Assembly: GCA_947624505.1 (NCBI GenBank)
Contig: CANQKO010000008.1
Location: 1-43,148, forward strand
Direction of reading: 5' to 3'
Source of the DNA: an uncultured Bacilli bacterium
GTDB taxonomy: Bacteria > Bacillota_I > Bacilli_A > RF39 > UBA660
Length of the DNA stretch: 43,148 nucleotides
A model generated the notes under the pieces. The model saw only the letters and a list, made by a program, of their open reading frames with translations, did no database searches and was not told the origin of the DNA. Position 1 is the first letter of the stretch. Every line of letters begins with the position of its first letter. Of this stretch, positions 34,482-42,773 are shown in pieces. The position numbers and the translations under genes were made by a program.

Positions 34482-36078
34482 CGTCTTCAATTAAAACAGC
34501 GTGAATAACAAGCCTATCTGTTGCTTTATTACCAGAACATGTAGAAAGAGTTAAAATATGATCATCTAATGAAACAGGAATATTAAAGTCATATTTACTT
34601 CTTTTAGTAATCATTTCTAAATATTCTTGAAATTTTTCATCGCTACTAAAGTTAGCGATTAAATAATCATTGGTATTAGGTACTACATAAATAGAGAATA
34701 TTTGCCATTTCATTTTATCATATAAAGTATTAAACTCAATTATTTGATTTTCTGGTTTAGTATACCAACTAGCTCTTTTAGCTTTATATAATGTTCCAAA
34801 CATAACGCCACTATAATACATATTATGGCCAAAAATAATAGTATTTTTACTTAAAGTAATTGGATTAGCTCGATAATCCATAAAGATCCAGCCATTAGCG
34901 TCCTTTTCACCTTTAAAATTTCTCTTTAAATAATAATCGTTGTCTTTAGCTTGAACGACCGGATAATCAACATAAGTATCATTTACTTTTAACCAACCAA
35001 CTGTATCTTTATTGATATCTAATAAAGCTTTGTATTCAGGTATTATATCTTTATCTAAAGTTTCATCTAAAATACTATCTATATCATCACTATTTTCATT
35101 ATCATTTATGTTAATGTCTTCATCTTTTCTTTTCGCAATAGCTTTACTGATATCATCTTGAATAGCTTCTACTTTTTGCATTGAAGAATAGTTTAAGTAA
35201 AAAACATATAAAACAATAGAACTTACTAAAAATAAAGAAACAAATATACACATTTTTATTGTATTAATATGAATTTGATTCATTAAATTATTTTCTAAAT
35301 AATCATCACTATAATCTATTTTAAACTTAATACCATTAGTTTTCGCATTCTTTTTATTTAATCTTTTTAAATAATCAATTAATTCTAAATCACTAATATT
35401 TTGTTCAATTAAGATTTTAATATTTTTAATTTTTAAACTATCTAGTATATCTAAAACATTTTCTAAATCATTTTTATTAAGCTTATTAATATAGATGGCT
35501 TTTAAATATTTATTAATATTTAAGAAAGTTATAAAATCTTCTTCATCTTTTTTAGATAAGGGAAATGTTAAAGATATACTTACTTTATAATATAAAGAAG
35601 AAAAATTTTCTAACATATTATCTTTCATAAAATTACTTTCAAATAATATTTCGTTTCTTGAATCAACTTTAATTTTTTCACGATCTAACATTTCCATTAA
35701 AAATGTTGGTATATTATATAAAGATACATATTTAATAGTATTAGTAGCAATGATCATTTGACAAATATGATAATTAATTATTTCTTCTTCTAATAAATAT
35801 AATTTTTTAATATTACTGATATTTTTTATTATATCTAATATTAATGGGGTAGTTTTAAGTTCTTTAATAATTAAGGTATCTATATTATAACTAATAACTA
35901 TTTCTTTAATAAAATTTTTTATAAGTATTTTATTTTCATTAATATATTCTTCACTAAATAATAATTCATCACGACTTATGATATTGGTATTTATAAGTAG
36001 TTTTTCTTCGTTTCGAACTCTTCTTTTTTCTTCAACTAATAAAGCATTATTTTTTATTTGAAAAAGAATTTTGCTCAT
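34468..36078 (-). CDS. Class B sortase fused to a large N-terminal cytoplasmic domain
   Basis: The 536-residue protein ends in a complete sortase B domain (about 340-536). H418 lies in IIFGHNM, the catalytic C514 in LTLSTC, and R522 in DRLVIHA, with GWLKVNDTYVDYPVVQ at the domain start. The usual membrane anchor is at 274-296. Ahead of it are about 270 extra residues, predicted cytoplasmic, of alternating Leu/Ile-rich strands and helices (for example IIKELKTTPLILDIIKNISN). I cannot name this part. Ordinary SrtB proteins are about 220-250 residues with no such domain. Its substrate is probably the divergently encoded NKDTG protein at 36209-36751. Start ATG 36078 has GGAGTCG upstream. Confidence 0.85.
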   Translation of the reverse strand: MSKILFQIKNNALLVEEKRRVRNEEKLLINTNIISRDELLFSEEYINENKILIKNFIKEIVISYNIDTLIIKELKTTPLILDIIKNISNIKKLYLLEEEIINYHICQMIIATNTIKYVSLYNIPTFLMEMLDREKIKVDSRNEILFESNFMKDNMLENFSSLYYKVSISLTFPLSKKDEEDFITFLNINKYLKAIYINKLNKNDLENVLDILDSLKIKNIKILIEQNISDLELIDYLKRLNKKNAKTNGIKFKIDYSDDYLENNLMNQIHINTIKMCIFVSLFLVSSIVLYVFYLNYSSMQKVEAIQDDISKAIAKRKDEDININDNENSDDIDSILDETLDKDIIPEYKALLDINKDTVGWLKVNDTYVDYPVVQAKDNDYYLKRNFKGEKDANGWIFMDYRANPITLSKNTIIFGHNMYYSGVMFGTLYKAKRASWYTKPENQIIEFNTLYDKMKWQIFSIYVVPNTNDYLIANFSSDEKFQEYLEMITKRSKYDFNIPVSLDDHILTLSTCSGNKATDRLVIHAVLIEDEKAN

Positions 36079-36116
36079 AAATATCGACTCCTACTATATA
36101 TATAATAACACAATTT

Positions 36117-36176
36117 TACATAAAATAATTAAAAAATTTAAATTTTATGTAGATTTTTGTATTTTTATGATATAAT
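36117..36176. promoter_or_regulatory. Divergent sortase/substrate control region
   Basis: TACATAAAAT (36117-36126) and ATTTTATGTA (36142-36151) form a perfect 10-bp inverted repeat in the 130-bp gap. The plus-strand promoter has an extended -10, TG-A-TATAAT (36168-36176). The palindrome is placed to act on both genes. Confidence 0.55.
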
Positions 36177-36208
36177 ATTGACATAATAGAGAGTAGGAGA
36201 GGATAAGA

Positions 36209-36751
36209 ATGAAAAAGTTTTTAAGTTTAATGGTTGTGACTTTAGTTGGTTTACTTCCTTTTGTAGTTAATGCTGCTAGTAGTATTAGCCCAGGAAGTGA
36301 CTGCGGTCAACTTGATTCTGAAGGTAATAGTAGATGTACAGTTCATTATAAGATTGATGATCAAGATGGACTTACTTCAATGATTATTACTTTAACAGAA
36401 AAAGGTGGCGCAACTGTTACTAATGTTGATAACATTGCTGGTAGTGAATGGACTATTTCTGATCAAAAACATGAAGGAAATGTTTATACTATTACTTTAA
36501 CTTCTCCAGGAGTAAAAGGTGAGGGCGATTTATTCTACTTCACTTACAAGGGTTCTGGTGAGGAAGACTGTACTGTTGCAATTGGTTACAATGGCCAAGT
36601 ACAAAGTACACCAACCCCAACCCCAAATACACCTGAAGATAATAAAGATACCGGTTCTGCATTACCATATGTAGCTCTTGGAACAATTGCTTTAGTAGCA
36701 GTTGGAGCATATTTAGCAACTAGAAATAAAACTAAATTATATAAAATATAG
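36209..36751 (+). CDS. Sortase-anchored surface protein with NKDTG signal
   Basis: A 180-residue secreted protein with a classical signal peptide (1-22, cleavage after VNA) and a beta-rich domain (about 25-130) with cysteines C32, C43 and C121, slightly cohesin-like in pattern. A TPTPTPNTP spacer and a C-terminal sorting signal follow: NKDTG (145-149), a hydrophobic stretch (about 153-170) and a basic tail RNKTKLYK. The pentapeptide has the TG of LPXTG but not its LP. The gene is divergent from the sortase B gene. It is the only sortase substrate visible in the window and probably the cognate one. AGGAGAGG precedes the ATG. Confidence 0.82.
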   Translation: MKKFLSLMVVTLVGLLPFVVNAASSISPGSDCGQLDSEGNSRCTVHYKIDDQDGLTSMIITLTEKGGATVTNVDNIAGSEWTISDQKHEGNVYTITLTSPGVKGEGDLFYFTYKGSGEEDCTVAIGYNGQVQSTPTPTPNTPEDNKDTGSALPYVALGTIALVAVGAYLATRNKTKLYKI

Positions 36752-36764
36752 TAGTGATTAGTTT

Positions 36765-36792
36765 AAAACAACCTTTTAATGGTTGTTTTTTT
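36765..36792 (+). terminator. Terminator after the NKDTG surface protein gene
   Basis: AAAACAACC (36765-36773) pairs with GGTTGTTTT (36781-36789), loop 7 nt, then T residues. A -10 (TATAAT, 36797-36802) for lysS follows directly. Confidence 0.88.
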
Positions 36793-36821
36793 GTGTTATA
36801 ATTCCCTTAGGTGATTTATTT

Positions 36822-38306
36822 ATGCGTGAGTTTAGTGAACAAGAACTTGTAAGAAGAGACAAAGCTTTAGAATTAAGAAAACTAGGAATGGATCCTTTTG
36901 GTCATAGTTTTAAAGTTACTAGTAATTCTAAAGAAATCAAAGAAAATTATGATAAATATAGCAAAGAAGAATTGGAAGAAGAAAAATTTGCTGTCGTTGT
37001 TGCTGGCCGAATAATGAATAAAAGAAGAAGTGGTAAAGCCGGTTTTATGGATATTCAAGATAAATATGGTAATATGCAAATATATATTAGTATTAATGAT
37101 GTTGGTGAGAGTGAATATGAATTATATAAATCTTGTGATATCGGTGATATTATTGGTATTGATGGTTGGGTTTGTAAAACTAATACGGGAGCTTTAACAA
37201 TCCATGCGACTAAATATACCCATTTAGTTAAATCTTTGCGTCCTTTACCAGAAAAATTCCACGGTCTTACAGATATAGAAGAACGTTATAGAAGACGTTA
37301 TGTTGATTTAATTATGAATGATAGATCGAAAGAAATAGCCTTTATTCGTCCAAAGATTATTCGTTGTATTCAAAATTTTATGGATAGTCTTGGATTTGTA
37401 GAAGTTGAAACACCAATTTTAACAACTCTTTTAACGGGAGCATCAGCAAGACCTTTTGTTACGCATCATAATACTCAAGATTTAGATATGTATTTAAGAA
37501 TTGCTTTAGAGCTACCCCTAAAAAGATTATTAGTTGGTGGTATGGAAGCCGTTTATGAAATAGGAAGGACTTTTAGAAATGAAGGAATGGATCCAAAACA
37601 TAATCCGGAATTTACTTTAATGGAAGCATATCTTGCTTATTCTGATTTAGAGGGAATGATGGAACTTACTGAGAAGATGTTTCAAACTATTGCTAAAGAA
37701 GTATTTCATAAAATGACTTATAATTGGTGTGGCAATGAAATTAATCTAGAAGGCCCTTGGAAAAGAATAAGTATGACGGATGCTATTAAAGAAGTAACTG
37801 GTATTGATTTTACTAAAGAAATGAGTTTAGATGAATTATTAAAATTATGTGAAGAACATCATATTCCAGTGGAAGAGCATCAAAAATCTTTAGGACATAT
37901 AATTAACTTATTCTTTGAAAAATATGTGGAAGAAACCTTAATTGATCCAACTTTTCTTTATGGTCACCCAATAGAGATTAGCCCTCTTACCAAGAAAAAT
38001 CCTAAAGATCCTCGTTTTGTTGATCGCTTTGAATTATTTATTGGTGGCAAAGAATTTGCTAATGCTTATACCGAGTTAAATGACCCAATTGACCAACTGG
38101 AAAGATTTGAAAGTCAACTTAAAGAAAGAGATTTAGGTAATGATGAAGCCAATGATATTGATATGGACTTTATTGAAGCCTTAGAATATGGAATGCCTCC
38201 AGCTGGTGGTATTGGTTATGGTATTGATAGACTTGTAATGTTATTTACAGAAAGCGATTCAATTAGAGATGTTATTTTATTTCCAACAATGAAACCAAGA
38301 GATTAA
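36822..38306 (+). CDS. lysS: Lysyl-tRNA synthetase, class II
   Basis: Charges tRNA-Lys. The 494-residue protein has an N-terminal OB-fold anticodon-binding domain (about 55-165, VVVAGRIMNKRRSGKAGFMD) and the class II catalytic core. The core has motif 1 (FMDSLGFVEVETPIL), motif 2 (YEIGRTFRNEGMDPKHNPEFT) and motif 3 (GGIGYGIDRLVMLFT). The ATG at 36822 is preceded by AGGTGAT; the longer reading from 36783 would start inside the upstream terminator. It is single, with no T-box leader in the short gap. Confidence 0.97.
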   Translation: MREFSEQELVRRDKALELRKLGMDPFGHSFKVTSNSKEIKENYDKYSKEELEEEKFAVVVAGRIMNKRRSGKAGFMDIQDKYGNMQIYISINDVGESEYELYKSCDIGDIIGIDGWVCKTNTGALTIHATKYTHLVKSLRPLPEKFHGLTDIEERYRRRYVDLIMNDRSKEIAFIRPKIIRCIQNFMDSLGFVEVETPILTTLLTGASARPFVTHHNTQDLDMYLRIALELPLKRLLVGGMEAVYEIGRTFRNEGMDPKHNPEFTLMEAYLAYSDLEGMMELTEKMFQTIAKEVFHKMTYNWCGNEINLEGPWKRISMTDAIKEVTGIDFTKEMSLDELLKLCEEHHIPVEEHQKSLGHIINLFFEKYVEETLIDPTFLYGHPIEISPLTKKNPKDPRFVDRFELFIGGKEFANAYTELNDPIDQLERFESQLKERDLGNDEANDIDMDFIEALEYGMPPAGGIGYGIDRLVMLFTESDSIRDVILFPTMKPRD

Positions 38307-38314
38307 GACGAAAG

Positions 38315-38338
38315 AAAAGCAGAAAATGCTTTTTTTTT
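38315..38338 (+). terminator. lysS terminator
   Basis: AAAAGCA (38315-38321), GAAAA loop, TGCTTTT (38327-38333), then a T run. Confidence 0.85.
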
Positions 38339-38349
38339 AATTTTAATAG

Positions 38350-38358
38350 TGATATAAT
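38350..38358 (+). promoter_or_regulatory. Extended -10 promoter of the carrier gene
   Basis: TG-A-TATAAT (38350-38358), 21 bp before the ATG, with GGAGGG between. No clear -35. Confidence 0.5.
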
Positions 38359-38379
38359 TTTTTATAGGAGGGATAATAT

Positions 38380-39942
38380 ATGGAGACGACTTTGGGAATT
38401 GCCCAAATTATTGGTCTTGTAATTGTTGTTGCATTAACAATATTTGGTGGTATTATGATAGTTTTAAAATCCAAAAAAAATAATCTAATAAAATGGATTG
38501 GCTTATTTGTTTTATTAGCTCTTGGACTTACTTGGGTTTTTGGCTATGGATACTACAATGGTTCAACTTATCAATCAGGAGGTATGAGCCAACAAGGTAT
38601 TTCAGATTTAGCTAACTATGTCTATTATACTTTTAACTTTGCAGCTGATAAGATTGTATTCTTGTTAGTTTTAGGAGCATTTTATGCTGTACTTTTAAGA
38701 AGTAAAGGTTATAAGAAATTAGTTAATACTTTATCTGAAAATTTAAAAGGAAAGGAATTAATTTTTGTCTTAATCTGTTCATTATTTATAACAGTTATGA
38801 CATCTGTATACATTCAATCTTTTATTCCACTTATCTTTGTACCATTTATTATATCAGTTTTACTTTCATTAAAACTTGATAAGTTAACAGCCTTTAGTGC
38901 TACTTTTGGTTCAATGATGATTGGTTTATTAGGTCAAACTTATGGTGGTGAAGGTATAAGTGTTTTCGATTATTATACAGGAATTGATTTAAAAGCTGGT
39001 CTTTTATATCGTTTAATTGTTTTAGTAGTTGGCTTTATTTTATTTAATTTCTTTACTATTTTACATGCTAAGAAAGTATTAAAAGAAAAGGATGAAAAAG
39101 CAGAAGTTAAAGATCCATTTAAAGTGGAAAAGCTAAGTGGAGCAGAAGAAAAAGCTCACGCTTGGCCAATTGTTCTATTATTTGTTTTAATTTTTGTTAT
39201 AACAGTTTTAGGATATGTTGATTGGAATACTAATTTTGGTATTACTTTCTTCAGAGATATTCACGATAAGATCTTATCATTTGCCTTAAAAGATATACCT
39301 TTAATAGGTAAATTATTTAGTGAAAAATTAGGAGCAATGACACCAGTAAGTGCTATAATGGGTACTTTATTTAAAACTGGTTATAGTGTAAGTGGCTATT
39401 TTGGCGCTTGGAATTTAATGCACGGTTCAATGTTATTAATCATTGCGACAATTATTATAGCTATTGCTAATAAAATTAAATTTAATGATTTTATTTCATC
39501 TTATGCTGAAGGGACGAAAAAAATTATTGTTCCTGTTGCAGCTTTAATGGGAGCATATTTAATTATGTCAGCTGCATATGTAACTCCTTTTGTCACAACA
39601 ATTACAAATACCATCTTCAACGGTGTAACTAAATTTAATCCATATCTAGTATCACTTGGAGCATTTATTACTAATGCTTTCCATCCAGATTTTGGATTCT
39701 CAGGATATTTAGTAGGTTCATTCTATGCCGCTACTTTTGCATCTAATATTGATTTAGTTCATACAATCTTTATTACAATGTATGGCTTTGTATCATTATT
39801 TGTTCCATCTAGTGCCCTACTTTTAGTTGGACTTACATACTTAGATATTGATTACAAAGATTGGATTAAATATATTTGGTTATTCCTTTTAGGAATACTT
39901 GTAATACTAATCGTTTTATTTACAGTAGTTACATATATTTAA
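38380..39942 (+). CDS. YfcC/DcuC-like transporter of the ion transporter superfamily
   Basis: A 520-residue polytopic protein with about 12 membrane segments and the re-entrant Gly/Pro-rich stretches of this superfamily: FGSMMIGLLGQTYGGEG in the first half and FGFSGYLVGSFYAATFASN in the second. The family includes C4-dicarboxylate (DcuC) and basic amino acid or putative arginine (YfcC) carriers. The substrate cannot be read from the sequence. The cytoplasmic loop near 235-265 is rich in Lys/Glu. It is monocistronic between terminators. Confidence 0.75.
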   Translation: METTLGIAQIIGLVIVVALTIFGGIMIVLKSKKNNLIKWIGLFVLLALGLTWVFGYGYYNGSTYQSGGMSQQGISDLANYVYYTFNFAADKIVFLLVLGAFYAVLLRSKGYKKLVNTLSENLKGKELIFVLICSLFITVMTSVYIQSFIPLIFVPFIISVLLSLKLDKLTAFSATFGSMMIGLLGQTYGGEGISVFDYYTGIDLKAGLLYRLIVLVVGFILFNFFTILHAKKVLKEKDEKAEVKDPFKVEKLSGAEEKAHAWPIVLLFVLIFVITVLGYVDWNTNFGITFFRDIHDKILSFALKDIPLIGKLFSEKLGAMTPVSAIMGTLFKTGYSVSGYFGAWNLMHGSMLLIIATIIIAIANKIKFNDFISSYAEGTKKIIVPVAALMGAYLIMSAAYVTPFVTTITNTIFNGVTKFNPYLVSLGAFITNAFHPDFGFSGYLVGSFYAATFASNIDLVHTIFITMYGFVSLFVPSSALLLVGLTYLDIDYKDWIKYIWLFLLGILVILIVLFTVVTYI

Positions 39943-39951
39943 TAGAATTTT

Positions 39952-39978
39952 AAGGTTTAGCTTCGGTTAGACCTTTTT
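39952..39978. terminator. UUCG-loop terminator between convergent genes
   Basis: AAGGTTTAGC (39952-39961), TTCG loop, GTTAGACCTT (39966-39975), 10 pairs with two G-U, closed by the stable C(UUCG)G turn, then T residues. It serves the carrier gene and ends at the rodA/ftsW stop. Confidence 0.92.
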
Positions 39979-41116
39979 ATTTGGCATATTTTTTACTATT
40001 AATAAATTTTATAATTAAACCGATAAAAATAAAATTGATTATAGTATTGGTTCCTCCATAAGATAGAAAGGGAAGCGGTATACCCATTATAGGTAGTAAT
40101 CCTAAATTCATTGCAATATTATATACTTGATGAAAGATAAAGATAGAGACGTAAGTAAAACTAAATATTTTTATTTTATTATTTTGCAAATGACTTAGTT
40201 TATATAAAAGATAAATATCAATAATAAAAAAACAAAGTAAAATAAGAAGACCAGAAAATAAACCAAAATTACCAATAGAAAAAGCAAAGAAAAAATCAGT
40301 TGGAGCCTCAGGAATATACAAAAGAATTTTATTTAAACCTACCCCTAAAAGAGAAGATGACCCAATGGTAATTAAGGCTTGGGTTAATTGATAACTATTG
40401 CCAGTAGCAAAATTTATTAATCTATCCATTCGATAGAAAAATGAGGTACCAATTAATTTTATTAAAATAGGTTGATAGAAAAAATAAAGAATAAAGAAAC
40501 TACCTAATAAAAAAAATAGAATTGTAAAGAATGTTATATACCACCATTTATTAAGTTTTAATGATAATATTACCACTAATAAAATTATTAAATAATTGAT
40601 GATGGCACCTGTATCTGGTTCTAAGAAAACTAACAAGGAAGGAATAATTGTTATCATAAATAATTTAATAAGTAAAATAAATTCATCTTTTAAAGAATTT
40701 AATCTAGCATTTTTGCTAATATTAACTAAAAAAAGAGCCAAAGATAATTTCATTAATTCTGAGGGTTGCAAGGAAATACCTTTAAAACTAAGCCAACAGC
40801 GGGCACCATTAGTACTATCACCAATAAATAAAACTAAAATAAGCAAGATAAGAGAAATAAGATATAAATATTTAGAATATTTAAAGATATTATGTAATTT
40901 TAATTTTTGAATTATAAAGAAAATTAAGTAACCAAAAATAAACCAAATAATTTGTTTAAAAAAAACATTTACATAAATATTACTAATAAGTTTAGCATTA
41001 TACATATTTAAAAGACTTATTAAAGTTAAAATAAGTAAGGGAATGAATAAAAATAAATTGTCTTTTTTTAATGTCTTCATATTACTATTATGGTTCAAAA
41101 AATAGTTATTTATCAT
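39977..41116 (-). CDS. RodA/FtsW/SpoVE family peptidoglycan polymerase
   Basis: A SEDS-family glycosyltransferase that polymerises lipid II, working with a class B penicillin-binding protein. The 379-residue protein has ten membrane segments and the family landmarks: LQPSELMKLSLALFLVNISK (around 117-136), FLEPDTGA, PEAPTDFFFAFSIGNFG and the closing MGIPLPFLSYGGT. The size and lack of long tails fit RodA slightly better than FtsW, but I cannot decide. No PBP gene is adjacent. The ATG at 41116 has no good binding site; M13 (41080) is an alternative start. Confidence 0.88.
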   Translation of the reverse strand: MINNYFLNHNSNMKTLKKDNLFLFIPLLILTLISLLNMYNAKLISNIYVNVFFKQIIWFIFGYLIFFIIQKLKLHNIFKYSKYLYLISLILLILVLFIGDSTNGARCWLSFKGISLQPSELMKLSLALFLVNISKNARLNSLKDEFILLIKLFMITIIPSLLVFLEPDTGAIINYLIILLVVILSLKLNKWWYITFFTILFFLLGSFFILYFFYQPILIKLIGTSFFYRMDRLINFATGNSYQLTQALITIGSSSLLGVGLNKILLYIPEAPTDFFFAFSIGNFGLFSGLLILLCFFIIDIYLLYKLSHLQNNKIKIFSFTYVSIFIFHQVYNIAMNLGLLPIMGIPLPFLSYGGTNTIINFIFIGLIIKFINSKKYAK

Positions 41117-41138
41117 AAAATATAATTAAGGTGATAGA

Positions 41139-41435
41139 ATGAAAGATTTACCAAAAGTATTTGAAGGAAAAATTGATAATATTATGAAAAATACGCAAGA
41201 TATTTTTTATGGTAATGAAAGAAGTGAAGAGAAAAAAAGAGATAGTTTAAGTATTATTAAAAAAATAAATAATATTTTTGCATCTCCTAATTATGTCTAT
41301 AAAAGTAAAGTAAGAATTACTTTAGCTAATAGTGTTGTTGAAAAAGTAATTGTCGGTAAAACCAGTACTAGTCTTTTAACTATAACAGGTGAACAAATTA
41401 AAATAATGGATATTATGGATATTGAAAAGATTTAA
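41139..41435 (+). CDS. Small hypothetical protein
   Basis: Not recognised. The 98-residue protein is charged and cytoplasmic by composition: a helical, Lys/Glu-rich first half (to about 50), then a beta-rich part (SKVRITLANSVVEKVIVGKT, TSLLTITGEQIKIMDI) that could be a small barrel. AAGGTGAT lies just before the ATG. It is divergent from the rodA/ftsW gene with only 22 bp between starts, so regulatory sites must overlap. Confidence 0.65.
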   Translation: MKDLPKVFEGKIDNIMKNTQDIFYGNERSEEKKRDSLSIIKKINNIFASPNYVYKSKVRITLANSVVEKVIVGKTSTSLLTITGEQIKIMDIMDIEKI

Positions 41436-41490
41436 TCAAGAACATCGTTATGAAAATAATTCTAAAATAATTTATAAAAACAAATAAAAA

Positions 41491-41525
41491 AAAATATATT
41501 AGACTATTTCGTCAATATATTTTTT
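41491..41525. terminator. Bidirectional AT-rich hairpin
   Basis: AAAATATATT (41491-41500) pairs with AATATATTTT (41514-41523), 13-nt loop, with A and T runs outside. It overlaps the end of the minus-strand EIIB-like gene. Confidence 0.55.
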
Positions 41526-41816
41526 TAATTGCTTAGCATTTTTATCAAAAATAATTTTTAATTGATTATCAATTTCAACTATTCCTTTAGCGCCTAGATG
41601 TTGAATTGCATCTTTTTGAACAAGACTAACATCTCTAAGTATTACTTTAAAACGACTCATATTACATTCAGCATTAATAATATTATCTTTACCACCTAAA
41701 TATTCAATTAATTTATTTTCTTTAATGGCAAAATCTTTTCTTGTTAGTTTTAAAGCCACTGCTAAAATAATAAGAATAACTATGGCAATAATTACATATT
41801 GTAATATTGGACTCAA
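41499..41816 (-). CDS. Membrane-tethered EIIB(glucose-type)-like protein
   Basis: A 105-residue protein with one N-terminal membrane segment (about 5-23) followed by a domain that follows the glucose-family PTS EIIB pattern. EYLGGKDNIINAECNMSRFKV has cysteine C51 at the phosphorylation position, then the hydrophobic strand, HLGAKGIVEIDNQLKIIF, and a final helix. In true EIIB the site is usually followed by TRLR; here it is MSRFKV, so phosphotransfer is uncertain. No EIIC or EIIA gene is near. The TTG start at 41816 has GGGTGAT at good spacing. A regulatory or scaffold role for the fold is possible. Confidence 0.65.
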   Translation of the reverse strand: MSPILQYVIIAIVILIILAVALKLTRKDFAIKENKLIEYLGGKDNIINAECNMSRFKVILRDVSLVQKDAIQHLGAKGIVEIDNQLKIIFDKNAKQLKKYIDEIV

Positions 41817-41936
41817 AATTAATCACCCATAGTAATTATACTATAAATGATGAAGATTTAAAAGAAGTAATTAATGATACTCACTTTTTTATAAATTAAA
41901 CATAAATTAATAATGAGAATATGAAAGGGTGAAATG

Positions 41937-42392
41937 ATGAATAATAATAATTCAGGAAATTCAAATAGTTCTGGTAACTGTATTAATGAAATATTAAGTA
42001 TTATTTTAGTATTACAAGAAAATGCTTGTCCAGATAACTGCTTAGATACTTGTGATAGACCAATGCTTGGTGGAGGTAGTAACTGCTTAGTTTGTAATAC
42101 AAGACCAGTAATGCTTTATACTTGCTCAGGAAATGGTACACCTTGGAGTATGCCAATAAGTAAAGATGTTACAACTAATTGTAGTGAACAACCTATTGGT
42201 GGTAATTGTTCAACAGTATTTAGAGTAGAAAAAATCGAAGGAAATTGTTGTACTTTTAGAGTACTTGCTGAAAATACTGATCCAACAAGTTTGTATCCAT
42301 ATGTAACAACAAACTCATTCTTCACTATGGATTGTGGTTGCCTATGTGCAATTAGATGCTTATCAGATACATATGTAGATTGTGTTTGCTAA
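41937..42392 (+). CDS. CotY/CotZ-like cysteine-rich spore coat protein
   Basis: The 151-residue protein has 17 cysteines and the plan of the Bacillus CotY/CotZ/ExsY group: a polar N-terminus, a helix (CINEILSIILVLQENACPDNC), then TRPVMLYTCSGNGTPWSMPI. FRVEKIEGNCCTFRVL and a Cys-rich end (TMDCGCLCAIRCL, VDCVC) complete it. These proteins cross-link by disulfides into the outer coat or exosporium. I chose the ATG at 41937, six bases after AAGGGTG; the ATG at 41934 is also possible. With the collagen-like BclA-type protein at 32521, it suggests a spore-former or a lineage that kept coat-type surface proteins. Confidence 0.78.
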   Translation: MNNNNSGNSNSSGNCINEILSIILVLQENACPDNCLDTCDRPMLGGGSNCLVCNTRPVMLYTCSGNGTPWSMPISKDVTTNCSEQPIGGNCSTVFRVEKIEGNCCTFRVLAENTDPTSLYPYVTTNSFFTMDCGCLCAIRCLSDTYVDCVC

Positions 42393-42409
42393 ATTGCAAA
42401 GTGTAAATG

Positions 42410-42435
42410 AAACCATAAGCAATTATGGTTTTTTT
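42410..42435. terminator. Terminator after the CotY/CotZ-like gene
   Basis: AAACCATAA (42410-42418), GCAA loop, TTATGGTTT (42423-42431), then a T run. It also lies at the end of the convergent Xre gene. Confidence 0.92.
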
Positions 42436-42724
42436 AAGTCTCAAAATTTTGGTTATATTGTCTTGTATTATTAATTTTTTCAATAATATTTTGATCTCTT
42501 GAAGGATTTTGAAATAAAATGTATGGTTCTATTTCTAAAACCTTGGCAATTAATTCAATTTTATTAATAGTAGGGCAGTGTTTGCCTCTTTCAATATCTG
42601 TAATATAGCGAGAACTTAAAGAGCAAGATTCGGCTAATTCTTCTTGTGAAATATTTTTTACATACCTATAATATTTAATATTAAAAACAAGTAAATCTTT
42701 TAAATTATTAAATTCTAATTTCAT
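42434..42724 (-). CDS. Xre-family HTH regulator
   Basis: A 96-residue protein with a Cro/CI-type helix-turn-helix in the first 70 residues: NIKYYRYVKNISQEELAESC, then SLSSRYITDIERGKHCPTIN and a final helix KIELIAKVLEIEP. A short polar tail rich in Asn and Gln follows (NIIEKINNTRQYNQNF), with no effector domain. GGTAGTGAT precedes the ATG. It is single, convergent with the coat-like gene and next to a gene remnant. Its target is unknown. Confidence 0.88.
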   Translation of the reverse strand: MKLEFNNLKDLLVFNIKYYRYVKNISQEELAESCSLSSRYITDIERGKHCPTINKIELIAKVLEIEPYILFQNPSRDQNIIEKINNTRQYNQNFET

Positions 42725-42773
42725 TTAATCACTACCTTATGTAAAGTATTTTAACACAAAGTATTCACAATAA

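Noticed and set aside
40596-40910. Plus-strand 104-aa ORF inside the rodA/ftsW gene
   Set aside because: Antisense shadow of a conserved SEDS protein; no ribosome site.
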